DNA from: HGM04593 sp045636545
Lineage (GTDB): Bacteria; Bacteroidota; Bacteroidia; Bacteroidales; Bacteroidaceae
DNA length: 64,000 nt
Direction of reading: 5' to 3'
Assembly: GCA_045636545.1 (NCBI GenBank)
Contig: JAZTXR010000055.1
Location: 1 to 64,000, forward strand
Shown: in pieces, positions 16,973-25,881 of the stretch
Position numbering within the stretch: the stretch's first letter is position 1
Layout: each line of letters starts with the position of its first letter
Notes under the pieces: generated by a model
Database searches by the model: none
Told to the model about the DNA's origin: nothing
The model's input: only the letters and a program-made list of their open reading frames with translations
Program-made: the position numbers and the translations under genes

Positions 16973-18196
16973 ATGGCTGAAAAAGGAAAAAAACGTTGCA
17001 GTTTCTGCGGCAGGACAGAGGAACAGGTTGCATTGCTCATGACCGGAATGACCGGATATATATGCAACGACTGTGTGGAGCAGGCTCATAATATCCTGCG
17101 TGATGAGGCTCTCTTGCCAAAGAGCGACTTTGAGATGAAGGAACTGCCCAAACCAAAGGAGATAAAGGCGTTCCTCGATGAGTATGTCATTGGTCAGGAT
17201 GAGGCCAAATGTGCGCTTGCGGTGTCGGTCTACAACCACTACAAGCGACTCATGCAGCGCGGGGCTGCCGACGATGTGGAGATAGAGAAGAGCAACATCA
17301 TTATGGTGGGCAGTACGGGTACGGGCAAGACATTGCTTGCACGCACCATTGCCAAACTGTTGAAGGTGCCATTTACCATTGTCGATGCCACGGTGCTCAC
17401 CGAGGCCGGTTATGTGGGTGAGGATATCGAGAGTATCCTGACACGTCTTCTGCAGGTGGCCGACTATAACGTTGAGGAGGCCGAACGCGGTATCGTCTTC
17501 ATTGACGAGATTGACAAGATTGCCCGTAAGAGTGACAACCCTTCCATTACGCGCGATGTGAGCGGTGAGGGTGTGCAGCAGGGACTGCTGAAACTGCTCG
17601 AGGGCTCTGTGGTTAATGTTCCACCCCAGGGCGGCCGCAAACACCCCGACCAGAAGATGATTGCAGTGAACACAAAACACATCCTCTTTATTTGCGGTGG
17701 TGCGTTCGACGGCATAGAGAAGAAGATTGCACAGCGCCTGAACACTCACGTCGTGGGTTACAATTCGGTGCAGAACAAGATGAACATTGACAAGGGTGAC
17801 ATGATGCAGTACATCATGCCGCAGGATTTGCGCTCGTTCGGGTTGATTCCCGAGATTATTGGCCGTTTGCCAATCCTTACCTCGTTGCGCCCTCTTGACC
17901 GTGCCACTTTGCGTAATATTCTCACAGAACCCAAGAACTCCATCATAAAGCAGTATGTCAAGCTTATGGAGATGGATGGGGTGAAGCTGACATTCGATGA
18001 CGATACATTGGAGTACATCGTGGACACGGCTGTCGAGTATAAGCTCGGAGCCCGCGGTTTGCGTTCCATCGTGGAGACGATAATGATGGAGAAGATGTTC
18101 GAGATCCCGTCGAGTGGTGTGGATACCTGTGAAATAACAAAGGAGTATGCACGGGCGCAGGTGGAGAAGAGTACGGCCATAAAATGTGCTGTCTGA
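16973..18196 (+). CDS. clpX: ClpX unfoldase subunit
   Basis: A 407-aa AAA+ ATPase that unfolds substrates for ClpP. The N-terminal zinc domain uses Cys 9, 12, 31 and 34. Walker A is GSTGTGKT (113-120) and Walker B is VFIDEIDK. The RKSDNPSITRDVSGEGVQQ pore-loop/sensor region and the C-terminal small domain (GARGLRSIVE) are intact. It is co-transcribed with clpP. Confidence 0.98.
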   Translation: MAEKGKKRCSFCGRTEEQVALLMTGMTGYICNDCVEQAHNILRDEALLPKSDFEMKELPKPKEIKAFLDEYVIGQDEAKCALAVSVYNHYKRLMQRGAADDVEIEKSNIIMVGSTGTGKTLLARTIAKLLKVPFTIVDATVLTEAGYVGEDIESILTRLLQVADYNVEEAERGIVFIDEIDKIARKSDNPSITRDVSGEGVQQGLLKLLEGSVVNVPPQGGRKHPDQKMIAVNTKHILFICGGAFDGIEKKIAQRLNTHVVGYNSVQNKMNIDKGDMMQYIMPQDLRSFGLIPEIIGRLPILTSLRPLDRATLRNILTEPKNSIIKQYVKLMEMDGVKLTFDDDTLEYIVDTAVEYKLGARGLRSIVETIMMEKMFEIPSSGVDTCEITKEYARAQVEKSTAIKCAV

Positions 18197-18218
18197 TGTG
18201 TATTCTCTCTGTATAAAC

Positions 18219-18254
18219 CGGCAGACTTCGCACGCGAAGCCTGCCGATTGTTTT
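18219..18254 (+). terminator. Terminator after clpX
   Basis: 12-bp arms (18219-18230 / 18235-18246) with one mismatch and a CACG loop are followed by GATTGTTTT. Confidence 0.8.
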
Positions 18255-18303
18255 ATGCCTGCCGTTTTTTTTGTGCCACCAATGAAAATAAATTTGAAAA
18301 AAG

Positions 18304-18335
18304 TTGTGCGTTTAATTGATATATTTATAACTTTG
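18304..18335 (+). promoter_or_regulatory. Promoter for recQ-guaB
   Basis: TTG at 18304-18306, a 21-nt spacer and TAACTTTG at 18328-18335. The box lies 23 nt before the recQ ATG. Confidence 0.65.
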
Positions 18336-18358
18336 TTTTCAAATAGGCATGTTATAAA

Positions 18359-20533
18359 ATGGCAAAGAAGTGTAATTTGACGGAAGTTCTCAAGGAGAAC
18401 TTTGGTTTTGACAAGTTCAAGGGTGACCAGGAAGCTGTCATCAGGAACTTGCTTGCAGGCAATGATGCCTTTGTTCTGATGCCTACCGGTGGCGGCAAAT
18501 CGCTCTGTTACCAGTTGCCCTCGCTTGTGATGGAGGGGACTGCGATTGTGATATCTCCGCTTATTGCTCTGATGAAGAATCAGGTCGATGCGATAAGAAA
18601 CCTCAACGAGGATGATGGGGTGGCGCATTTCTTGAATTCATCACTCACAAAACAGGCGATTGAAGAGGTAAAGGAGGATGTGCTCTCCGGTAAGACAAAA
18701 CTGCTGTATGTGGCTCCCGAATCTTTGACAAAAGAGGAGAACGTGGAGTTTCTTAAAAGCGTGAAGATTTCCTTCTACGCTATCGACGAGGCGCATTGCA
18801 TTTCGGAGTGGGGGCATGATTTCCGTCCCGAATACCGCCGCATACGCCCCATAATGAACGAAATAGGCCGTGCGCCAATCATTGCATTGACGGCTACGGC
18901 CACAACCAAGGTGCGCGATGACATAAAGAAAAACCTGGGTATACAGGATGCACCCGATTTCAAGTCATCGTTCAACCGTCCCAACCTCTACTACGAGGTG
19001 CGCTCAAAGACCAAGGACGTTGACAAGGATATCATAAAGTTCATAAAGGCAAATCCCGGCAAGTCGGGAATAATATATTGTCTTAGCCGCAAGAAGGTCG
19101 AAGAACTGGCCGAGATATTGCAGACAAACGAAATATCGGCCAAAGCCTATCACGCCGGTATGGATTCGGTCATGAGGTCGCAGACCCAGGACGATTTCAT
19201 AATGGAAAAGATTGATGTCATTGTGGCAACCATAGCTTTCGGAATGGGAATAGACAAGCCCGATGTGCGGTATGTGATACATTATGATATTCCCAAGAGT
19301 CTTGAGGGCTATTATCAGGAGACGGGTCGTGCCGGCCGCGATGGTGGCGAAGGACAGTGTATAACATTCTATAATAATAAGGATTTACAGAAACTGGAGA
19401 AATTCCTCGAAGGCAAACCGCTTGCCGAGCAGTACATAGGCCGCCAGCTGTTGCAGGAGACAACCGCCTATGCCGAGTCCTCGGTTTGTCGAAGGAAATT
19501 ATTGTTACATTATTTTGGTGAGAGTTACGACGTGGAAAATTGTGGAAATTGTGATAACTGCCTCAATCCTAAAAAACAGGTGGAAGCAAAAGAGTTGCTC
19601 GAGACTGTCATTGAGGCCGTGTTGGCTTTGAAGGAGAATTTTAAGGCCGATTATGTAATAGATGTTCTTTTGGGTAAGGAGACTGCCGATATAATCTCGC
19701 ATAATCACGATGAACTAGAGTGTTTCGGCTGTGGTGATGACGAGGACGCAAAGCGTTGGAATGCCGTCATTCGCCAGGCGCTGATTGCCGGCTATCTTGA
19801 CAAGGATGTAGAGAACTACGGTCTGCTTAAAGTGACCAGACAGGGTCACTCGTTCCTCAAGAAACCCGTCTCGTTCAAAATTGTCGAAGACAGGGATTTT
19901 GAGGAGGAGGAGACTATTGTGCAGGCTTCTACCTCGTTTGCAGTTGACCCAGAACTTTTTGCAATGCTCAAGAACCTGCGCAAGAAACTGTCGAAACAGC
20001 TGGAGCTGCCGCCGTATGTGATATTCCAGGACCCGTCGCTCGAGGCCATGGCGACAACTTACCCCATAACCATCGATGAGCTGAAGAACATCCCGGGTGT
20101 GGGTGAGGGAAAGGCAAAACGCTATGGCGAGGAGTTCTGCGCTCTCATCAAGCGACACTGCGAGGAGAACGAGATTGACCGCCCCGAGGATATACGCATA
20201 CGCACCGTGGCGAACAAGTCCAAGCTCAAGGTTGCCATAATAAGTGCCATAGACCGCAAGGTGGCGCTTGATGACCTTGCCATAAGCAAGGGCGTGGAGT
20301 TCGATGAACTGCTCGACGATGTGGAGTCAATCGTATATTCGGGAACAAAATTGAACATAGACTATTTCCTTGAGGAGATTCTCGACGAAGAGAACCTCAA
20401 CGAGATTTATGACTACTTCAAGAACTCCGATACCGATTCCATTGATGCGGCCATTGAGGAACTTGGCGGTGAGTATACCGAGGAGGAGATACGTCTTGTG
20501 CGTGTGAAATTCATATCCGAGGTCGGAAACTGA
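18359..20533 (+). CDS. recQ: ATP-dependent DNA helicase RecQ
   Basis: A 724-aa 3'-5' superfamily 2 helicase. Walker A is GGGKS (44-48) and the DEAH box is at 143-146. Motif VI is QETGRAGRDG. The RQC zinc site is present (CRRKLLLHYFGE, then CGNCDNC). An HRDC domain covers about 540-610. The last 115 residues form an acidic, helical extension beyond the 609-aa E. coli protein, as in other Bacteroidota. It probably shares a transcript with guaB, 29 bp downstream. Confidence 0.96.
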   Translation: MAKKCNLTEVLKENFGFDKFKGDQEAVIRNLLAGNDAFVLMPTGGGKSLCYQLPSLVMEGTAIVISPLIALMKNQVDAIRNLNEDDGVAHFLNSSLTKQAIEEVKEDVLSGKTKLLYVAPESLTKEENVEFLKSVKISFYAIDEAHCISEWGHDFRPEYRRIRPIMNEIGRAPIIALTATATTKVRDDIKKNLGIQDAPDFKSSFNRPNLYYEVRSKTKDVDKDIIKFIKANPGKSGIIYCLSRKKVEELAEILQTNEISAKAYHAGMDSVMRSQTQDDFIMEKIDVIVATIAFGMGIDKPDVRYVIHYDIPKSLEGYYQETGRAGRDGGEGQCITFYNNKDLQKLEKFLEGKPLAEQYIGRQLLQETTAYAESSVCRRKLLLHYFGESYDVENCGNCDNCLNPKKQVEAKELLETVIEAVLALKENFKADYVIDVLLGKETADIISHNHDELECFGCGDDEDAKRWNAVIRQALIAGYLDKDVENYGLLKVTRQGHSFLKKPVSFKIVEDRDFEEEETIVQASTSFAVDPELFAMLKNLRKKLSKQLELPPYVIFQDPSLEAMATTYPITIDELKNIPGVGEGKAKRYGEEFCALIKRHCEENEIDRPEDIRIRTVANKSKLKVAIISAIDRKVALDDLAISKGVEFDELLDDVESIVYSGTKLNIDYFLEEILDEENLNEIYDYFKNSDTDSIDAAIEELGGEYTEEEIRLVRVKFISEVGN

Positions 20534-20562
20534 TTTTAGAAAAAAGAAAAATATATAGCTAT

Positions 20563-22044
20563 ATGAATGATTTTATAAAGGAAAAAATTGTGATGGACGG
20601 CTTGACCTATGACGATGTATTGCTCATTCCTGCATACTCCGAGGTGTTGCCGAAGGCGGTTTCTCTGAAAACCAAGTTCTCAAGAAATATCGAGTTGAAC
20701 GTTCCGTTCGTGACTGCTGCAATGGACACTGTTACCGAGGCCAAGATGGCTATTGCCATTGCGCGTGAGGGTGGTATCGGTGTCATCCACAAGAATATGT
20801 CAATCGAGGACCAGGCTCATCAGGTTGCCATTGTGAAACGTGCCGAGAACGGTATGATATATGACCCTGTTACAATCCAGGCCGATTCCACTGTGAAGGA
20901 TGCGCTTGACATCATGGCCGAGTACCACATCGGTGGTATTCCCGTGGTTGACGACTGTAAGAGGCTCGTGGGTATTGTCACAAACCGCGATCTCCGTTTC
21001 GAGACCAATATGGCTCGCCCCATCCGCGAGATAATGACTCCTGCCGACAAGGTCGTATATACAAACCAGAAGACAGATATGGAGGCCGCAGCAACCATCC
21101 TGCGCGAGAACAGAATCGAGAAGTTGCCTGTTGTCGACAACGACGGCAAGCTTGTCGGCCTTATCACATACAAGGATATAACAAAGGCCAAGGATAAACC
21201 GATGGCCTGCAAGGATAGCAAGGGACGTCTGCGTGTAGCGGCCGGTGTCGGCGTTACTGGCGATGCTATGGAGCGCATCAAGGCGCTTGTGGATGCCGGT
21301 GTCGATGCTGTTGTCATTGACACAGCCCACGGTCATTCTGCCGGCGTTGTGCAGAAACTTAAAGAGGCAAAGGCACTCTTCCCACAGATTGACATTGTTG
21401 TGGGTAACGTGGCGACAGGCGAGGCTGCCAAGATGCTGGCCGAGGCCGGTGCCGATGCAGTGAAGGTTGGTATTGGTCCCGGTTCAATCTGTACCACACG
21501 TGTGGTGGCGGGTGTGGGTGTGCCACAGCTCTCGGCTGTGTACGATGTTGCCAAGGCGCTTGAGGGTACAGGTGTGCCTTTGATTGCCGATGGTGGTCTG
21601 CGCTACTCGGGCGATGTTGTAAAGGCTTTGGCTGCCGGTGGCTATTGTGTAATGATTGGTTCACTTGTTGCCGGTACAGAGGAATCTCCCGGTGATACAA
21701 TCATCTTCAATGGCCGTAAGTTCAAGGCATACCGTGGTATGGGTTCTCTTGAGGCAATGGAGAACGGTTCAAAGGACCGTTACTTCCAGGCGGACACTGC
21801 CGACAAGAAGAAACTTGTGCCCGAAGGTATTGCTGCGCGTGTACCATACAAGGGAACACTCTTCGAGGTTATCTATCAGCTTGTGGGCGGTTTGCGCTCA
21901 GGTATGGGATATTGCGGCGCAAAGGATATCGAGGCCTTGCACAATGCAAAGTTCGTGCGCATAACAAATGCGGGTGTGCTCGAGAGCCATCCACACGATG
22001 TCTCAATTACCAGCGAGGCACCTAACTACAGTCGTCCAGAATAA
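20563..22044 (+). CDS. guaB: Inosine-5'-monophosphate dehydrogenase
   Basis: A 493-aa enzyme converting IMP to XMP with NAD+, the first committed step of GMP synthesis. The catalytic Cys310 lies in GPGSICTTR. Two CBS domains occupy about residues 95-210. The flap carries YRGMGSLEAM. Length is standard. It lies 12 bp upstream of the first PPIase gene, so it may head the transcript of the envelope-chaperone cluster. Confidence 0.98.
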   Translation: MNDFIKEKIVMDGLTYDDVLLIPAYSEVLPKAVSLKTKFSRNIELNVPFVTAAMDTVTEAKMAIAIAREGGIGVIHKNMSIEDQAHQVAIVKRAENGMIYDPVTIQADSTVKDALDIMAEYHIGGIPVVDDCKRLVGIVTNRDLRFETNMARPIREIMTPADKVVYTNQKTDMEAAATILRENRIEKLPVVDNDGKLVGLITYKDITKAKDKPMACKDSKGRLRVAAGVGVTGDAMERIKALVDAGVDAVVIDTAHGHSAGVVQKLKEAKALFPQIDIVVGNVATGEAAKMLAEAGADAVKVGIGPGSICTTRVVAGVGVPQLSAVYDVAKALEGTGVPLIADGGLRYSGDVVKALAAGGYCVMIGSLVAGTEESPGDTIIFNGRKFKAYRGMGSLEAMENGSKDRYFQADTADKKKLVPEGIAARVPYKGTLFEVIYQLVGGLRSGMGYCGAKDIEALHNAKFVRITNAGVLESHPHDVSITSEAPNYSRPE

Positions 22045-22056
22045 GAAGAAACTATA

Positions 22057-23472
22057 ATGGGAATAAGAAATATTGCAGCACTTTTTCTGCTGGCATCTAC
22101 AACTGCATTGGCACAGGTTACAGACCCTGTGCTAATGCGCGTTAATGGGAAAGAGGTTACACGTTCCGAGTTCGAGTATGCCTTCAACAAGAACAACAAT
22201 AATCTTGCAGGCGAGGGACAGAGCGTGGAGGAGTATCTGCCTATGTATGTCGACTTCAAATTGAAAGTGGCCGAGGCCGAGGCGTTGCAGCTCGATACAT
22301 TGACCTCTTTCAAGGAGGAGTATGAACGTGACCGCAACCTCATGGCCGAAAGCTATCTTGTCGATAGCTGTTTCATAAATGATGAGGCCTACAAGGTCTA
22401 TGCAAAGGATTCGGCGACCATTGGTCTTGATGGTTTCATTGAGGTTGCACATATAGTCTTCCTTGCGAAGCAGACGGCTCCATCGGCCGATGTCGAGCTT
22501 GCAAAAGCAAGGATTGACTCGGCATACACAATGCTCAATGAGGGCAAGACCTTTGAGGATGTTGCCAAGTATTTCAACATCCCTGCACAGGCTCTCCGTT
22601 CGTTCGAGATTGTGCGCGGTCAGGTGTATCCCGAATTCGAACAGGCTGCCTTTGCGCTTGCCGATGGCAGTTATTCGGCTCCGTTCGAGTCGCCGGCCGG
22701 CTTCCATATCGTGAAGCGCATATCCTCTCGTCCGTTCGGCTCTTTCGAGGAGTACAAGCCGGCAATCATTAATATGCTTGAACAGCAGAACATCCGCGAA
22801 GCTGCCAGGATGAAACGTGGTCGTGACCTTGCTGCTGCTTTCGGCGGTGACATTACGCCGCAGGAGGCTCTTGCCCGTGAGGACAGCCTGCTCGAGAGCA
22901 AGTATCCTGAATTCGGTAACCTTATGCGCGAATATTACGAGGGTCTTCTGTTCTTTGAGGTATCTACCCGCGAGGTGTGGGACAAGGTGGCTGCCGATGA
23001 GGAGGGGCTTGCAAAGCATTTCAAGAAGAACAGGAAAAAATACAGGTTCGACACTCCACGTTTCCGTGGGGCTGTGGTTCAGGCCAACAGTCAGGAGAAT
23101 CTCGATGTGATAAAGGGCATTCTTGCCGGACAGGAATTTGATAACTACAAATCGGCAATAGAGGAAAAACTGCCGAAGGATTCTGTGCGCACTGTGCGTG
23201 TCGAGGTTGGTATTTTTGCAGTCGGTGACAATGCCTGGGTTGACAGCAAGGTGTTCGGCCAGGGCGAGGGCGGCAAGTTGCGTCGTGGTTTTGTTGTTGC
23301 AGAGACAGTCGGCGAGGTCATTGATGCTCCCCAGACGTACAAGGATGTGAAAGGAGTGGTGACTGCCGATTACCAGAAATACCTTGAAGAGAAGTGGGTG
23401 AAGAGCCTGCGCAAGAAGTATAAGGTCAAGATTGACAAGGAAGTGCTAAAAACAGTTAACAATCACGATTAA
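22057..23472 (+). CDS. Periplasmic parvulin-type peptidyl-prolyl isomerase
   Basis: A 471-aa exported protein with a signal peptide cleaved near ALAQ (residue 20). A SurA-N-like helical segment (VNGKEVTRSEFEYAF) precedes one rotamase domain (about 125-225), which begins EVAHIVF and ends AGFHIVKR. The C-terminal half is helical and basic. It is the first of three related proteins encoded in a row, expected to help outer-membrane proteins fold in the periplasm. The exact substrates are unknown. Confidence 0.88.
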   Translation: MGIRNIAALFLLASTTALAQVTDPVLMRVNGKEVTRSEFEYAFNKNNNNLAGEGQSVEEYLPMYVDFKLKVAEAEALQLDTLTSFKEEYERDRNLMAESYLVDSCFINDEAYKVYAKDSATIGLDGFIEVAHIVFLAKQTAPSADVELAKARIDSAYTMLNEGKTFEDVAKYFNIPAQALRSFEIVRGQVYPEFEQAAFALADGSYSAPFESPAGFHIVKRISSRPFGSFEEYKPAIINMLEQQNIREAARMKRGRDLAAAFGGDITPQEALAREDSLLESKYPEFGNLMREYYEGLLFFEVSTREVWDKVAADEEGLAKHFKKNRKKYRFDTPRFRGAVVQANSQENLDVIKGILAGQEFDNYKSAIEEKLPKDSVRTVRVEVGIFAVGDNAWVDSKVFGQGEGGKLRRGFVVAETVGEVIDAPQTYKDVKGVVTADYQKYLEEKWVKSLRKKYKVKIDKEVLKTVNNHD

Positions 23473-23486
23473 GCAAGATGTTTTTG

Positions 23487-23494
23487 TATCTTTG
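23487..23494 (+). promoter_or_regulatory. Promoter -7 box (TATCTTTG) for the second PPIase-like gene
   Basis: An exact TATCTTTG lies 15 nt after the preceding stop codon and 143 nt before the lipoprotein start. It suggests a second promoter inside the cluster. Confidence 0.6.
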
Positions 23495-23637
23495 CGGCCG
23501 CAAACAGATACAGCATTTGTTGTGAAAGGTATGGACGCAACTTCATGTTTCTCGCTTGTTTGTTAATGTTTTGGCCCATGGCCTGATTTCAGAAATATTG
23601 TAATGCTCCCTTGCGGAGTGCATATACGGATAGACTG

Positions 23638-24492
23638 ATGCACTGTAACGGATTATTGAAATATATGTGCCTGTTAACTCTCCCGGCGTTGCTTTTTGCA
23701 TGCCGGGAAGAGGTGTCTTATGTAGAGAGGAGTGCTGTAGCCAATGTAGGAGACCATTTTCTATACAAGGATGAGGCCGATATCATATATGCACAGCAGG
23801 GACGGGGCACCGACAGTGTGGCTTTTATGCAGGACTACATTGAGCGTTGGGCCATTGATGCGCTTTTCTATGAAAAGGCAAAGGAGAACGTTGTGGCAAC
23901 GGATGAGATTGACAGGATGGTAGAGAACTATCGTGCCAGTCTTATACAGAACCTCTATCAGGACAGGCTCATTACCCAGCAACTGCTGCCAACCATTTCC
24001 GATGCCGAGGTGCGCGATTTTTACGATAAGGAACAGTCGTTGTTCGAGTTGTCCGAGCCATACGTGAAAGGCTTCTATGTGAAGCTGCCGCCCAAGGCCA
24101 AGACACGCGATGTGCGGAATTGCTTTCTGCGCAACGGACAGGAAAACCTTGAGGAGTTGGAGAGACTGTGCACTGAAAACGGCTATGAGTATCAGTTCTT
24201 TATGGAAGAGTGGATGCCTTTTGCCGATTTGGCGCACAAGACACCGCTCACCGAACAGCAGCTTATGGAGCGCCTGCTCAGGAAGAGTGTCATTGAATTT
24301 ACTGAGGAGAGATGTACATATTTCATCTGTGCCGATTCGATATTGAAAAGAAACGATGCCAAGCCCATAGAGATGGTGTCCGATGAGATAAAGGAACTGC
24401 TGCTCAATTCAAAGAAGGCAAAGTTCATAAAGCAGGTAAAGCGCTCTCTCTATGAAGAGGCGTTGAAGAGTGGTAGGGTTATTTTGTATTAA
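23638..24492 (+). CDS. SurA-like lipoprotein
   Basis: A 284-aa lipoprotein with lipobox LLFAC. The body is helical and resembles the SurA/PrsA N-terminal chaperone fold (VANVGDHFLYKDEAD, then repeated EKAKEN and YRASL helices). No rotamase signature is visible, so it may be a chaperone without isomerase activity. ATG 23638 is preferred over an upstream TTG at 23611; ATG 23665 is possible and would still keep the lipobox. It is located between two parvulin genes. Confidence 0.82.
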   Translation: MHCNGLLKYMCLLTLPALLFACREEVSYVERSAVANVGDHFLYKDEADIIYAQQGRGTDSVAFMQDYIERWAIDALFYEKAKENVVATDEIDRMVENYRASLIQNLYQDRLITQQLLPTISDAEVRDFYDKEQSLFELSEPYVKGFYVKLPPKAKTRDVRNCFLRNGQENLEELERLCTENGYEYQFFMEEWMPFADLAHKTPLTEQQLMERLLRKSVIEFTEERCTYFICADSILKRNDAKPIEMVSDEIKELLLNSKKAKFIKQVKRSLYEEALKSGRVILY

Positions 24493-24507
24493 TGTAAAAT
24501 ATAGGAA

Positions 24508-25881
24508 ATGAACATAAAATCAAGTTTTGTGAAAAATCTGCTGTGCATGATGTCTGTGGTATTCCCATTGCATGGTGCCGTTGCCCAGGATAATGTCATA
24601 GACCGCGTGGAGTGGGTTGTGGGTGACAAGTCGATTCTACGCTCCGATATCGAGGAGGCAATCCGCTATTGGGTGACTTCGGGCAGAACATTCGAGGGTG
24701 ACCCTTATTGTGTGGTCGGCGAGGACTTGGCTGTGCAGCAGCTCTTTCTCCATCAGGCTGCAATTGACAGCATTGAGGTTGATGAAAACAACATAATGCG
24801 TCAGGTGGAGATGCAGATGGAGTATGTCATACAGCAGATTGGTTCAAAGGAAAAGGTCGAGGAATATTTCAACATGACATCATCGGCCATTCGTGAAATG
24901 TACCGCGAACAATTGTATAACAAGGAGATGGCCGACAGGATGAAAATGAAGATTGTCGGTGACTTGAAGGTCTCTCCGGCGCTCGTAAGACGTTATATGG
25001 AGTCCTTGCCAAAGGACAGCATCCCTTTCATCCAGCAGCAGGTTGAGGTGCAGATAATAACAATGCAGCCCAAGATTGACCCCGAGGAGATTGAACGCGT
25101 TAAAGGAGAACTGCGTGAATATACGGAGCGAGTTATGAGTGGTGAGACCAGTTTTTCTACCCTGGCGCTGATGTATTCCGAGGATCCCGTTTCTGCACGT
25201 CGTGGTGGCGAATTGGGCTTTACCGGTCGTGGACAGTGGCAACCGGAATTTTCGGCAGTGGCATTCAATCTCACCGACCCGGGCAAAGTATCAAAGATTG
25301 TAGAGACTGAGTACGGTTTCCATATCATACAGCTTATTGAAAAACGAGGTGACAAGGTGAATGTGCGACACATTCTGAGGAAACCCGTCCATTCAAGTGA
25401 AAACCTGAAAGCCATGCTCCTTCGCCTTGATTCCCTCTCGACAGGCATCAAGGAGGGCGAGTTGGCTTTTGATGATGCAGTGGGCCTCTATTCCGATGAT
25501 AAGGATACCCGCAACAACTTCGGTATAATGTACAACAAGATGAGTGCATCTTCCCATTTTGGAATGGATGAGTTGCCTGTGGATATTGCCCGTGTTGTCG
25601 AGACATTGGCTGTGGGAGAGGTTTCGCAACCATTCGTGTGGATGCTCGATAACGGCAAGACTGTGTGCGCAATTGCGAAGGTGAAGTCAAGGGCCGAGGC
25701 ACACAGGGCAACCTTCAGTGAGGATTATGAGGTGTTGCGCAAGATGTATGAGGCCAAGTTGAGTGACGAACGCATAAAGGAGTGGGTAAAGAAAAAACAG
25801 CGTTCCACCTATGTCCGCATCAACAAGGAGAACCGCACTTGTGATTTCCTTTACCCCGATTGGAACTTCTTTGAAGAATGA
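24508..25881 (+). CDS. surA: SurA-type periplasmic chaperone / peptidyl-prolyl isomerase
   Basis: A 457-aa exported protein with a signal peptide ending near AVAQ (residue 27). The N-terminal chaperone segment (DRVEWVVGDKSILRSDIEEA) is the clear SurA mark. A first parvulin domain (about 175-275) contains EYGFHIIQL, and a second begins VRHILRKP (about 290-395). It is expected to escort outer-membrane barrels through the periplasm. Its stop codon overlaps the next gene's ATG (ATGA). Confidence 0.88.
   Translation: MNIKSSFVKNLLCMMSVVFPLHGAVAQDNVIDRVEWVVGDKSILRSDIEEAIRYWVTSGRTFEGDPYCVVGEDLAVQQLFLHQAAIDSIEVDENNIMRQVEMQMEYVIQQIGSKEKVEEYFNMTSSAIREMYREQLYNKEMADRMKMKIVGDLKVSPALVRRYMESLPKDSIPFIQQQVEVQIITMQPKIDPEEIERVKGELREYTERVMSGETSFSTLALMYSEDPVSARRGGELGFTGRGQWQPEFSAVAFNLTDPGKVSKIVETEYGFHIIQLIEKRGDKVNVRHILRKPVHSSENLKAMLLRLDSLSTGIKEGELAFDDAVGLYSDDKDTRNNFGIMYNKMSASSHFGMDELPVDIARVVETLAVGEVSQPFVWMLDNGKTVCAIAKVKSRAEAHRATFSEDYEVLRKMYEAKLSDERIKEWVKKKQRSTYVRINKENRTCDFLYPDWNFFEE

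Noticed and set aside
16895..18628. 577-aa minus-strand frame over clpX
   Set aside because: A by-product of codon bias in clpX and recQ; the sense genes carry all family motifs.
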